DNA of 32,206 bases, from positions 1-32,206 of the forward strand of contig JBCDCP010000012.1 of NCBI GenBank assembly GCA_039181495.1. The letters run 5' to 3'. The notes beneath the pieces are model-generated. The model was not told the DNA's origin. It saw nothing but the letters and a program-made list of their open reading frames with translations, and made no database searches. This DNA comes from JBCDCP01 sp039181495 (GTDB taxonomy: Bacteria > Pseudomonadota > Alphaproteobacteria > Rhizobiales > Tepidamorphaceae). The position numbers were made by a program, and so were the translations under genes. Below are positions 7,081 through 14,805 of the stretch, in pieces (the first letter of the stretch is position 1; each line of letters opens with the position of its first letter).

Positions 7081-9792
7081 ATGGCTGAAACGAGCGGCAG
7101 ATATGATGACAGGTCCGGTTTGACCCGAACCGGCGCTGATCAAGGGCGCGGGCGCGGCAGTGTGCTGTGGGTCATTCTGCTGGTGCTCGTCTTTGGCGTC
7201 GGCGCCACGGCTCTGGCCACGCTTGATCGCGAAACGGCACGCCCGCTAATTCTTGGGTCGCTTGCGCTGCTGTCGATTGTCGGTGTGTTCACGCTGTTCG
7301 CCCTTGCGGTCGGCTTTATGCGGTTTGGTTCGACACCGCGCCCCGCTGGATTCGACGGTTCTCTTGCCGAATACCTGCCGGAAGGAATTCTGGTCACGGA
7401 CCGCGATGGCCGCATCCATTTCGCCAACGCCGCCTATAGGGCCATGACTGGCGCGCGTAGTCTGGATGAAGCGCTGACAATCGAGCGCCTGTTTGCGCTT
7501 GAACACGGGGCCAGTGAGCAGATCTACCGGTTGACCCAGGCTGCCGCTGAAGCACGACCGCACCAGGAAGACATTCGCCTTGCCAAGGCGCTTGGCGAAC
7601 CTGCGGCCGATGAGACGTCTGAGACTGACGACACGGCCGCCGGGAACTCGAATGTCGGGCCGTTGAGCCTGTGGTACCGCGTCCGCCTGCAACCGGTAAC
7701 CGGTAGCGTGATCGATCCCGCCAACGGCATCCGGAAGCTGTCTATGTGGCATGTCACGGACATCACGCGTGACCGGCAGCGACAGGAGAATGCCTTCCTC
7801 GAACTGCAGAATGCTGTCGATTATCTCGATCATGCACCGATCGGCTTCTTCTCGGCCGATGGCGACGGCCGGATCCGCTATGTCAATGCGTCATTGGCGG
7901 CATGGCTTGGCCGCGATCTGGGTGATTTCGAGAACGGTGCCTTACGCCTGACTGATATCGTCTCCGGCGAGGGTGCGGCATTGATGGCCAATCTTGCGCC
8001 GCGGCCAGGTGCTATCCGGACCGAAAGTGTCGATCTTGATCTGCAAACCCGGACCGGCCGCAGGCTGCCGGTCCGCGTGGTCCACAAGGTGGCATTTGCA
8101 CCGGATGGAACGGCATCGCCGTCACGCAGTGTCGTTCTCGATCGATCAACGATGATGGAGGCCGGTGAGGACGCGCTGCGCGATATCGAACTGCGTTTTG
8201 CCCGGTTCTTCAACGACGCACCATTCGCAATTGCTACCGTCGACGCCGAAGGGCGCGTTCTACGCACCAATCCGCGTTATGCCAGCGTTTTTGGTGATCT
8301 GTTGCGCCAAGGGTCCGATGGTGCACTGATCCACGACATCGCCGATGCGTCTGGTGCAGAGCTGATTTCGGAATTGGTCGCCAATGCTGTTGCGGGGTCA
8401 GCCAGCGTGGATGCCGTTGAGGTCCAGCTGGCCGTGGGTGATCCCGGCGACAAGACGATGGAAGCGCGGACGGCACGGCTGTTTGCAAGTCCTGTCGGAC
8501 AAAGCACGGCCAAGGACGACCGAGCGGTCATAGACGGTAAGTCGGGTGATGCCAGTCGCGCTGGCGGTGACGCAGGGTCCGGTGAAGCTGCCATCGTCTA
8601 CGCGCTTGAGATAACCGAAGAGAAGGCTCTCGAGCAGAAATTCGCCCAGAGCCAGAAGATGCAGGCGGTCGGCCAGCTTGCCGGCGGAATTGCTCATGAC
8701 TTCAACAATGTGCTGACGGCGATCATCGGGTTCTCCGATCTCCTGCTCGCCAATCACCGCACCACCGATCCCTCATTCAACGACATCATGGCGATCAAGC
8801 AGAACGCCACCCGGGCTGCGGGCCTGGTGCGCCAACTGCTCGCGTTTTCGCGCCGACAGACGCTGCGGCCACAGGTTCTCGAACTCAATGATGTGCTCGG
8901 CGATCTGTCGATCCTGCTCGCCCGGCTGATCGGAGCAAATGTCAAGCTCGAGGTGGAGCCTGGGCGAGATCTTTGGCCCGTCAAGGCTGACCTGACCCAA
9001 CTCGAACAGGTGATCATCAATCTGGCGGTGAATGCGCGTGATGCCATGGCGTCAGACGATGGCAAGCTGTCGATCCAGACGCGCAATGTGACGTCCGGCG
9101 ATGTCGCTGGGTTTGGCAAGAAGGCAATGCCGGTTTCCGACTACGTCCTGATCGAGGTTGAAGATACTGGCCACGGCATACCTGAAGCCATTCTCGAGAA
9201 GATCTTTGATCCGTTCTTCTCGACCAAGGACGTTGGCAAGGGAACGGGGCTGGGGCTTTCCACCGTCTATGGCATCATCAAGCAGACAGGCGGCTTCGTG
9301 TTCTGCGATTCCGAGGAAGGCACCGGGACGACGTTTCGTATCTTCCTGCCGCGCTATGAGCCGACGCTGGATGATCTGAAGGTGAAGAAAGCTGCGGCGC
9401 CATCGGGGGCCAAGGACCTGACGGGGCAGGGGGCAATTCTCGTTGTCGAAGACGAAGACAACGTCCGCACATTCGTCTCTCGCGCGCTGACGTCGCGCGG
9501 CTACTCTGTGGTTGAGGCAGGTACCGGCCTTGAAGCGCTGGAAATCTATGATGGTGGCGAGCAGGTCGATCTTGTGGTCTCGGATGTGCGCATGCCGGAA
9601 ATGGACGGGCCGACGCTGCTGACCGAACTGCGCAAGCGCAATCCGGAGATCAAGGTAATCCTGGTGTCTGGCTATGCAGAGGATGCCTTCAGCAAGAACC
9701 TCGATCCTGAACAGACTTTCCACTTCCTGTCGAAGCCGTTCAATCTCAAGCAGCTGGCTGAGAAGGTGAAGGACGTTCTCGAAGCGGCCTGA
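7081..9792 (+). CDS. cckA: Cell-cycle hybrid histidine kinase CckA
   Basis: CckA passes phosphate through ChpT to CtrA (and CpdR) and so controls cell cycle, division and motility in alphaproteobacteria. The 903-residue product has two N-terminal membrane helices (about 27-47 and 56-78) and three PAS-like regions (about 95-210, 245-350 and 370-520). A HisKA domain carries phospho-accepting His539 in GGIAHDFNNVLTAI. The ATPase domain has the N box (INLAVNARDAM), G1 (VEDTGHGIP) and G2 (GKGTGLGLSTVYGI), and the C-terminal receiver has phospho-acceptor Asp835 in VVSDVRMPEMDG. This is the standard CckA architecture, with one more PAS-like segment than the shorter Caulobacter form. A cckA placed directly after flhB is common in this class. 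Confidence 0.95.
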   Translation: MAETSGRYDDRSGLTRTGADQGRGRGSVLWVILLVLVFGVGATALATLDRETARPLILGSLALLSIVGVFTLFALAVGFMRFGSTPRPAGFDGSLAEYLPEGILVTDRDGRIHFANAAYRAMTGARSLDEALTIERLFALEHGASEQIYRLTQAAAEARPHQEDIRLAKALGEPAADETSETDDTAAGNSNVGPLSLWYRVRLQPVTGSVIDPANGIRKLSMWHVTDITRDRQRQENAFLELQNAVDYLDHAPIGFFSADGDGRIRYVNASLAAWLGRDLGDFENGALRLTDIVSGEGAALMANLAPRPGAIRTESVDLDLQTRTGRRLPVRVVHKVAFAPDGTASPSRSVVLDRSTMMEAGEDALRDIELRFARFFNDAPFAIATVDAEGRVLRTNPRYASVFGDLLRQGSDGALIHDIADASGAELISELVANAVAGSASVDAVEVQLAVGDPGDKTMEARTARLFASPVGQSTAKDDRAVIDGKSGDASRAGGDAGSGEAAIVYALEITEEKALEQKFAQSQKMQAVGQLAGGIAHDFNNVLTAIIGFSDLLLANHRTTDPSFNDIMAIKQNATRAAGLVRQLLAFSRRQTLRPQVLELNDVLGDLSILLARLIGANVKLEVEPGRDLWPVKADLTQLEQVIINLAVNARDAMASDDGKLSIQTRNVTSGDVAGFGKKAMPVSDYVLIEVEDTGHGIPEAILEKIFDPFFSTKDVGKGTGLGLSTVYGIIKQTGGFVFCDSEEGTGTTFRIFLPRYEPTLDDLKVKKAAAPSGAKDLTGQGAILVVEDEDNVRTFVSRALTSRGYSVVEAGTGLEALEIYDGGEQVDLVVSDVRMPEMDGPTLLTELRKRNPEIKVILVSGYAEDAFSKNLDPEQTFHFLSKPFNLKQLAEKVKDVLEAA

Positions 9793-9939
9793 GCGAAGCA
9801 GCGGTAGGATTGCGCTCGGCCACTAGCTGAGCTCGATCAATCCACACCCTCGATCGATCTATTAATTCAGCGGTTTATTTCGCGCAAATCCGGTTTGTGC
9901 TTTCGCTCCGGTGCGCTAGCGTGTCTCCAAGACAAAAGA

Positions 9940-9954
9940 GACCCGACACGGGTC
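9940..9954 (+). promoter_or_regulatory. Short inverted repeat just before the phnD ribosome site
   Basis: GACCCG-ACA-CGGGTC, a perfect 6-base inverted repeat with a 3-base loop, ends 12 bases before the phnD ATG and 6 before its GGGAGG. It could be an operator half-site pair or an mRNA hairpin affecting phnD translation. No known Pho-box match was identified. Confidence 0.35.
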
Positions 9955-9966
9955 CTAACAGGGAGG

Positions 9967-10953
9967 ATGAAGATGATCACGACCTATCTTGGGCGTATGC
10001 TGGCGCTCGGCACCTTGGCTTTGGGTTTGTCGATGGCAGGGCCACCGGTGCAGGCGGACTGCGCGCGCGGTGATCTCGACGGGCGGTTCTGCGACACCGA
10101 TGGGGATCTGCTGGCTGATATACCGAGCGATCCCTCAGACCAAATCGATCCCGATACTTTGATCTTCGCCTATACGCCGGTGGAAGACCCTGCGGTGTAC
10201 CGTGAGGCCTGGGCAGACTTCCTTGTTCACCTGGAAAAGGAAACTGGCAAGAAGGTCAGTTTCTTCCCGGTGCAATCCAATGCCGCGCAGATCGAAGCGA
10301 TGCGCTCTGGCCGGTTGCACATCGCTGGCTTCAACACCGGGTCCAATCCGCTTGCCGTCAATTGCGCTGGGTTCCGGCCGTTCACCATCATGGCCTCGAA
10401 AGACGGAAGCTTCGGCTATGAGATGGAGATCCTGACGTTCCCCGACTCGGGCATCGCGAAGGTCGAGGATATCCGTGGCAAGCAGCTTGCGTTTACCTCG
10501 CCGACATCCAACTCGGGGTTCAAGGCACCCTCGGCGATCCTGATGGCCGACTTCGATATGCAGGCCGAGCGCGATTTTGAGCCGGTCTTTTCCGGCAAGC
10601 ACGACAACTCGATCCTCGGTGTGGCCAACAAGGACTACGTCGCTGCGTCGATTGCCAATTCGGTGCTGCGCCGGATGATCAGCCGCGACGTGATCAAGCC
10701 CGAACAGGTGGTCTCGATCTATAAATCCCAGACCTTCCCGACGACTGGCTATGGTGTTGTCTACAACCTCAAACCGGAGCTTCAGGAGAAGATCCAGAAC
10801 GCGTTCTTCAGCTTTGATTGGGAAGGCACCAGCCTTGAGGTTGAGTTCAGCAAATCCAACGAAGGCCAGTTTCTGAAGATGACCTATCAGGAATTCTGGG
10901 AGGTCATTCGCAAGATCGACGCTGCCAACGGCGTCAGCTACGCCTGCGAATAA
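9967..10953 (+). CDS. phnD: Phosphonate/phosphite-type ABC transporter periplasmic binding protein
   Basis: This is the substrate-binding subunit of a PhnCDE-type importer for phosphonates, phosphite or related oxyanions. The ATG at 9967 follows GGGAGG directly; the frame is open further upstream, but the signal peptide (residues 1-30, ending PVQA) fixes this start and gives 328 residues. Family features include FAYTPVEDPAVY near residue 60, FFPVQSNAAQIEAMRSGRLH, and the anion-binding helix start SPTSNSG at 178-184. A feature of this subgroup is a short N-terminal insert after the signal peptide, with Cys32 and Cys42 and the motif DTDGDLLAD (43-51), which has the spacing of a calcium-binding loop. 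It is followed by phnC and two phnE genes. The substrate cannot be told from sequence. Confidence 0.9.
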   Translation: MKMITTYLGRMLALGTLALGLSMAGPPVQADCARGDLDGRFCDTDGDLLADIPSDPSDQIDPDTLIFAYTPVEDPAVYREAWADFLVHLEKETGKKVSFFPVQSNAAQIEAMRSGRLHIAGFNTGSNPLAVNCAGFRPFTIMASKDGSFGYEMEILTFPDSGIAKVEDIRGKQLAFTSPTSNSGFKAPSAILMADFDMQAERDFEPVFSGKHDNSILGVANKDYVAASIANSVLRRMISRDVIKPEQVVSIYKSQTFPTTGYGVVYNLKPELQEKIQNAFFSFDWEGTSLEVEFSKSNEGQFLKMTYQEFWEVIRKIDAANGVSYACE

Positions 10954-10961
10954 TCACTTGA

Positions 10962-10989
10962 GCGTATGGCGGTACTCACCGCCATACGC
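10962..10989 (+). repeat. Strong intercistronic hairpin between phnD and phnC
   Basis: GCGTATGGCGG at 10962-10972, loop TACTCA, and the exact reverse complement CCGCCATACGC at 10979-10989: an 11-bp perfect stem nine bases after the phnD stop. No T-run follows, so it is more like a 3'-end stabiliser or partial attenuator than a full terminator. Such hairpins commonly make the binding-protein message more abundant than the permease message. Confidence 0.7.
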
Positions 10990-11038
10990 CCGTTCCGATC
11001 TCTTGGCATAAATCAATATTCTCGTCTGGGCTGGGCCG

Positions 11039-11830
11039 ATGCTGAAGCTTGAACAGCTGACCAAGACCTATCGGACCGGCGATCAGGCGCTGAAGGCGGT
11101 CGATCTCGAGGTGCCGGAAGGCCAGGTGCTAGCGCTCATTGGACCATCGGGCGCTGGCAAATCGACTCTGATCCGTTGCATCAACAGGCTGGTTGAACCC
11201 ACCAGTGGTCGCGTTTTTCTCTGCGATCTCGAACTCAGCGCGCTGGGCGCTGGCGCATTGCGGCGGGCCCGTCGTTCGATTGGCATGATCTTCCAGGAAT
11301 ACGCCCTGGTCGAGCGGCTGACAGTGATGGAAAACGTCCTGTCCGGAAGGCTGGGCTATGTCGGCTTCTGGCGCAGCTATCTCAGGCGCTACCCGCAAAG
11401 CGATGTTGACGAAGCCTATCGTCTGCTCGATCGGGTGGGGTTGCTGGCCATGGCCGACAAGCGCGCCGATGAACTTTCCGGTGGACAGCGCCAGCGCGTC
11501 GGGATCTGCCGCGCTCTGATCCAGAACCCCGATCTTCTGCTGGTGGACGAACCGACCGCATCTCTCGATCCCAAGACCAGCCGTCAGATCATGCGGCTCA
11601 TTTGCGAGCTGTGTGAGGAACGCAAGCTGGCAGCCATCATCAACATTCACGACGTGGCGCTGGCGCAGATGTTCGTGCAGCGGGTGATTGGACTGCGGTC
11701 TGGTGCGATCGAGTTTGACGGTCCGCCAGGGCGTCTGACACCAGAGGTGCTGACTACGATCTATGGCGAAGAAGACTGGGAAGCGACGATCCAGAAGGTC
11801 GAGGATGACGAGGAAGAGGCTGCGGCATGA
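11039..11830 (+). CDS. phnC: Phosphonate-type ABC transporter ATPase
   Basis: This is the cytoplasmic ATPase of the PhnCDE importer. The 263-residue product has Walker A GPSGAGKST (35-43), a Q-loop (MIFQEYALVERLTV), signature LSGGQ (146-150), Walker B LLLVDEP (166-172) and the switch histidine in INIHDVALAQ. MENVLSGRLGYVGFWRS after the Q-loop is characteristic of PhnC among ABC ATPases. The C-terminus is acidic (EDDEEEAAA). Its stop overlaps the start of the first permease gene by four bases (ATGA), so translation is coupled. The strong hairpin upstream probably sets its level below that of phnD. Confidence 0.95.
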   Translation: MLKLEQLTKTYRTGDQALKAVDLEVPEGQVLALIGPSGAGKSTLIRCINRLVEPTSGRVFLCDLELSALGAGALRRARRSIGMIFQEYALVERLTVMENVLSGRLGYVGFWRSYLRRYPQSDVDEAYRLLDRVGLLAMADKRADELSGGQRQRVGICRALIQNPDLLLVDEPTASLDPKTSRQIMRLICELCEERKLAAIINIHDVALAQMFVQRVIGLRSGAIEFDGPPGRLTPEVLTTIYGEEDWEATIQKVEDDEEEAAA

Positions 11831-12657
11831 GCCGAGGAGCTGTCAGCAATGCCTCGCTGGATGACGTAATCGGCCGTCCCTGGCGCAAACCCCCATTCAT
11901 CAAACGTGCCTGGCTGCGCTGGTCGCTGCTGATCGGAGGTGCCATCTATCTGGTTCTGGCGGTCAGCACGATCGAGGTCAGCTGGACACGGGTCTATGAG
12001 GGACTCGACCGCGGCGCTGCGTTCATCATGTCATTCACGCGGCCGGACTTCGTCAGCCGTTGGGGCGATATCTGGACCGGTATGGTCGAGAGCATTGTGA
12101 TGACGGTAGCCGCGTCCGTCGTCGGTATTCTGATCTCGATCCCAATCGGGCTTGGCGCTGCCCGCAACATCGCGCCGCTGCCGGTCTACCTCATCTGTCG
12201 CGGGATCGTCGCGATCAGCCGCGCCCTGCAGGAGATCATCGTCGCGATCCTGCTCGTCGCGATATTCGGGTTCGGGCCGCTGGCGGGCTTTCTCACACTG
12301 AGCTTTGCGACGATCGGCTTTCTGTCGAAACTCCTGGCCGAAGACATCGAGGCGATGGACAAGGTTCAGGCGGAAGCCATCAAGGCGTCTGGCGCCGGCT
12401 GGCTGCAATGGATCAACTATGGTGTTCAGCCGCAGGTCATGCCGCGGTTGATCGGATTGTCGATGTACCGGGTCGACATAAATTTCCGCGAGAGCGCAAT
12501 CCTCGGTCTGGTTGGGGCAGGGGGGATCGGCGCCACACTGAACACCGCCTTCGACCGCTACGAGTTCGACACTGCCGCCGCCATTCTCATCATGATCATC
12601 GGGATTGTGATGCTGCTGGAATATCTGTCTGGAATCATCCGGGCGCGGGTGCAGTAG
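11827..12657 (+). CDS. phnE: Phosphonate-type ABC permease, first copy
   Basis: This is one of two inner-membrane permease subunits of the importer. The 276-residue protein has about six transmembrane helices. Its PhnE-type coupling segment reads EAIKASGAGWLQWINYGVQPQVMPRLIG, followed by MYRVDINFRESAILGLVGAGGIG, the most conserved PhnE stretch. It begins inside the phnC stop and ends immediately before the second permease gene, with no spacer. Having two different PhnE-like subunits, likely forming a heterodimer, is common in marine alphaproteobacterial phn operons. Confidence 0.94.
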   Translation: MSRGAVSNASLDDVIGRPWRKPPFIKRAWLRWSLLIGGAIYLVLAVSTIEVSWTRVYEGLDRGAAFIMSFTRPDFVSRWGDIWTGMVESIVMTVAASVVGILISIPIGLGAARNIAPLPVYLICRGIVAISRALQEIIVAILLVAIFGFGPLAGFLTLSFATIGFLSKLLAEDIEAMDKVQAEAIKASGAGWLQWINYGVQPQVMPRLIGLSMYRVDINFRESAILGLVGAGGIGATLNTAFDRYEFDTAAAILIMIIGIVMLLEYLSGIIRARVQ

Positions 12658-13476
12658 ATGCCGAGTGCTGTTCTGCCAGACGGTCGACGGTCCTGGATGC
12701 GGCGCACGCGCGGCGAAAGCCTGTTGCAGTGGTTTGGCTGGCTGGTTGGCGTTGCGGTGTTCGTCTGGTGCTGGAACCGTATCTCCGAGGTGACAACATG
12801 GTTCTTCGTCTGGGATGCGCCGCGGATCGCTGACGACATTCTGACCCGCGCAACACCGCCGCGCTGGTCCTATATCGATCAGCTCTGGGTGCCGATCTGG
12901 GACACGCTCAACATCGCCACGCTGGGCACGCTGATCGCCTTGGTGTTTGCGGTGCCTGTGGCGTTTCTCGCTGCCCGCAACACCACGCCTTCCGCATTGT
13001 TTGTTCGGCCGATCGCTCTGCTGATCATCGTATCGACACGGTCGATCAATTCGCTGATCTGGGCACTGCTGCTCATTGCCATCATCGGTCCCGGGATCCT
13101 GGCCGGCATTCTGGCCATCGGCATTCGCTCGATCGGGTTCTGCGCCAAGCTGCTCTATGAGGCGATTGAAGAGATCGACCGCAATCAGGTCGAGGCCATT
13201 ACTGCAACTGGCGCCAATCCACTGCAGGTGATGGTCTATGGCATCATGCCACAGATCATGCCCGCATTTGCCGGCATTGCCGTTTTCCGCTGGGACATCA
13301 ATATCCGCGAGTCGACCGTTCTTGGGCTTGTCGGGGCGGGTGGAATCGGTCTGCAGCTATCCGCATCTCTCAACGTTCTGGCCTGGCCGCAGGTCAGCCT
13401 GATCCTGATCGTCATTCTCGTGGCGGTGATCATCAGTGAATGGGTGTCGGCCAAGGTTCGCGGCGCCATCATCTGA
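12658..13476 (+). CDS. phnE: Phosphonate-type ABC permease, second copy
   Basis: This is the second permease subunit, 272 residues, similar to its neighbour but clearly diverged. The coupling segment is EAITATGANPLQVMVYGIMPQIMP, and the hallmark stretch is RWDINIRESTVLGLVGAGGIG. About six membrane helices are visible. The ATG directly abuts the TAG of the first permease gene. It is the last gene of the phnDCEE unit: no C-P lyase, phosphonatase or phosphite dehydrogenase gene follows, and the next gene is recA behind its own SOS promoter. Confidence 0.94.
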   Translation: MPSAVLPDGRRSWMRRTRGESLLQWFGWLVGVAVFVWCWNRISEVTTWFFVWDAPRIADDILTRATPPRWSYIDQLWVPIWDTLNIATLGTLIALVFAVPVAFLAARNTTPSALFVRPIALLIIVSTRSINSLIWALLLIAIIGPGILAGILAIGIRSIGFCAKLLYEAIEEIDRNQVEAITATGANPLQVMVYGIMPQIMPAFAGIAVFRWDINIRESTVLGLVGAGGIGLQLSASLNVLAWPQVSLILIVILVAVIISEWVSAKVRGAII

Positions 13477-13559
13477 CACGTGGCCGCACTCTCGTTCCCA
13501 TCAATCACTTGGTCATCACAGCATTTCTGGCTTGCCGCAGCAGTCTGAAACGCTGCTTT

Positions 13560-13574
13560 GTTCTTTACTTGTTC
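13560..13574 (+). promoter_or_regulatory. LexA (SOS) box of recA
   Basis: GTTC-TTTACTT-GTTC is an exact match to the alphaproteobacterial LexA direct repeat GTTC-N7-GTTC. Its second half starts the perfect palindrome GTTC-TTTAA-GAAC (13571-13583). A likely promoter overlaps it: -35 TTGTTC at 13569-13574, 17-base spacer, -10 TACATA at 13592-13597. LexA bound here would block the -35. Confidence 0.85.
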
Positions 13575-13693
13575 TTTAAGAACATATCGTGTACATAAGC
13601 CTCGACCGGCGAGCGCGACCCGGTCCCGCCCTCGCCTCCGATCGGGCGCTGGCGCATGGCGCTGCATGTTGTGATAGAAGGGGATTCGGAGAG

Positions 13694-14605
13694 ATGTCTC
13701 AGGCCAATCTGCGCCTCGTCGAAGAGGATTCGATGGATAAATCCAAAGCACTGGAAGCCGCACTCAGCCAGATCGAACGACAGTTCGGAAAAGGCTCGAT
13801 CATGAAACTTGGCCAGGATGGCAAGGTTGTCGAGGTGCAGAGCATTCCGTCTGGTTCGCTGGGGCTCGATATCGCGCTTGGGATTGGCGGTTTGCCGCGC
13901 GGCCGAGTTGTCGAGATTTACGGCCCGGAGAGTTCGGGCAAGACGACGCTGGCGCTGCACTGTGTCGCCGAGGCCCAGAAGCGCGGCGGCATCTGTGCCT
14001 TTGTCGATGCCGAGCACGCACTCGATCCGGTTTATGCGCAGCGGCTTGGCGTCAATGTCGATGATCTCCTGATCTCCCAGCCCGACACCGGCGAACAGTC
14101 GCTTGAGATTGCCGACACGTTGGTGCGGTCTGGCGCAATCGATGTGCTGGTGGTGGACTCGGTCGCAGCCCTGACGCCAAGGGCCGAGATCGAAGGTGAA
14201 ATGGGTGACTCGCTGCCCGGTCTGCAGGCCCGGCTGATGAGCCAGGCGCTACGCAAGCTGACGGCCTCGATTTCGCGCTCCAACACCATGGTGATCTTCA
14301 TCAACCAGATCCGGCTGAAGATCGGCGTTGTCTATGGCAGCCCGGAAACCACGACCGGTGGCAACGCGCTGAAATTCTACGCTTCTGTCCGCCTCGATAT
14401 CCGGCGTACCGGTGCGATCAAGGATCGTGACGAGGTGATCGGTAACCACACCCGTGTGAAGGTGGTGAAGAACAAGCTTGCTCCTCCCTTCCGTGAGGTC
14501 GAGTTCGACATCATGTATGGTCAGGGGGTCTCCAAGGTTGGCGAACTTCTCGATCTTGGCGTCAAGGCCGGCATTGTTGAGAAGTCGGGGTCCTGGTTCT
14601 CCTGA
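13694..14605 (+). CDS. recA: Recombinase RecA, reading frame stopped early by in-frame TGA
   Basis: RecA forms the ATP-dependent filament on single-stranded DNA for recombination and SOS induction. The start at 13694 (MSQANLRLVEEDSMDKSK) matches alphaproteobacterial RecA and follows GGAGAG. Walker A is GPESSGKT; the L2/DNA-binding region (NPETTTGG-like, here SPETTTGGNALKFYASVRLDIRR) and the whole ATPase core are intact. At codon 304 the frame reads GSWFS-TGA, where relatives have GSWFSY or similar. Reading on past TGA gives DSERLGQGRENAKQFLLDNP, the normal RecA continuation, to a second TGA at 14789-14791. As written the product is 303 residues and lacks the end of the C-terminal domain; read through it would be a normal 365 residues. 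Causes could be error, recoding or mutation. Confidence 0.93.
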   Translation: MSQANLRLVEEDSMDKSKALEAALSQIERQFGKGSIMKLGQDGKVVEVQSIPSGSLGLDIALGIGGLPRGRVVEIYGPESSGKTTLALHCVAEAQKRGGICAFVDAEHALDPVYAQRLGVNVDDLLISQPDTGEQSLEIADTLVRSGAIDVLVVDSVAALTPRAEIEGEMGDSLPGLQARLMSQALRKLTASISRSNTMVIFINQIRLKIGVVYGSPETTTGGNALKFYASVRLDIRRTGAIKDRDEVIGNHTRVKVVKNKLAPPFREVEFDIMYGQGVSKVGELLDLGVKAGIVEKSGSWFS

Positions 14606-14791
14606 GACAGTGAGCGGCTGGGGCAGGGCCGCGAGAACGCCAAGCAGTTCCTTCTCGATAATCCCACCATGGCGCAGGAACTCGAACGCCGCATTCGCGA
14701 GGATGCGGGACTGGCGACAGCGCTTGAGACAGGTCCGGATTCCGATGATGATGTCGACGATGCCGGGCCGGAAGCCGCCGCCCAGGGCTGA
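14606..14791 (+). pseudogene. recA: 3' part of recA after the in-frame TGA
   Basis: In the same frame as recA and with no frameshift, these 62 codons encode DSERLGQGRENAKQFLLDNP followed by a helix (MAQELERRIREDAG) and the acidic tail usual for RecA (DSDDDVDDAGPE). The coding pattern shows no sign of decay, so the segment is either translated by readthrough or was cut off very recently. There is no good independent start, only an internal ATG at 14669. The stop lies 14 bases before the next gene. Confidence 0.85.
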
Positions 14792-14805
14792 TTGGCGGCC
14801 GAATC

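Noticed and set aside
9856..9880. TTAA-containing AT-rich stretch before phnD as a third CtrA box
   Set aside because: The second half reads GTTTA rather than TTAAC; it does not fit the consensus.
9793..13476. C-P lyase or phosphonatase genes near the phn transporter
   Set aside because: All genes between cckA and recA are transporter parts; no phnGHIJ-, phnX- or phnA-like protein is present in the window.
14603..14632. SECIS-like hairpin after the recA TGA (GCGGC, 9-base loop, GCCGC at 14614-14632), suggesting selenocysteine
   Set aside because: The stem falls on codons for the conserved RLGQGRE stretch and would arise by chance in GC-rich DNA; Cys or Sec is not expected at this RecA position.
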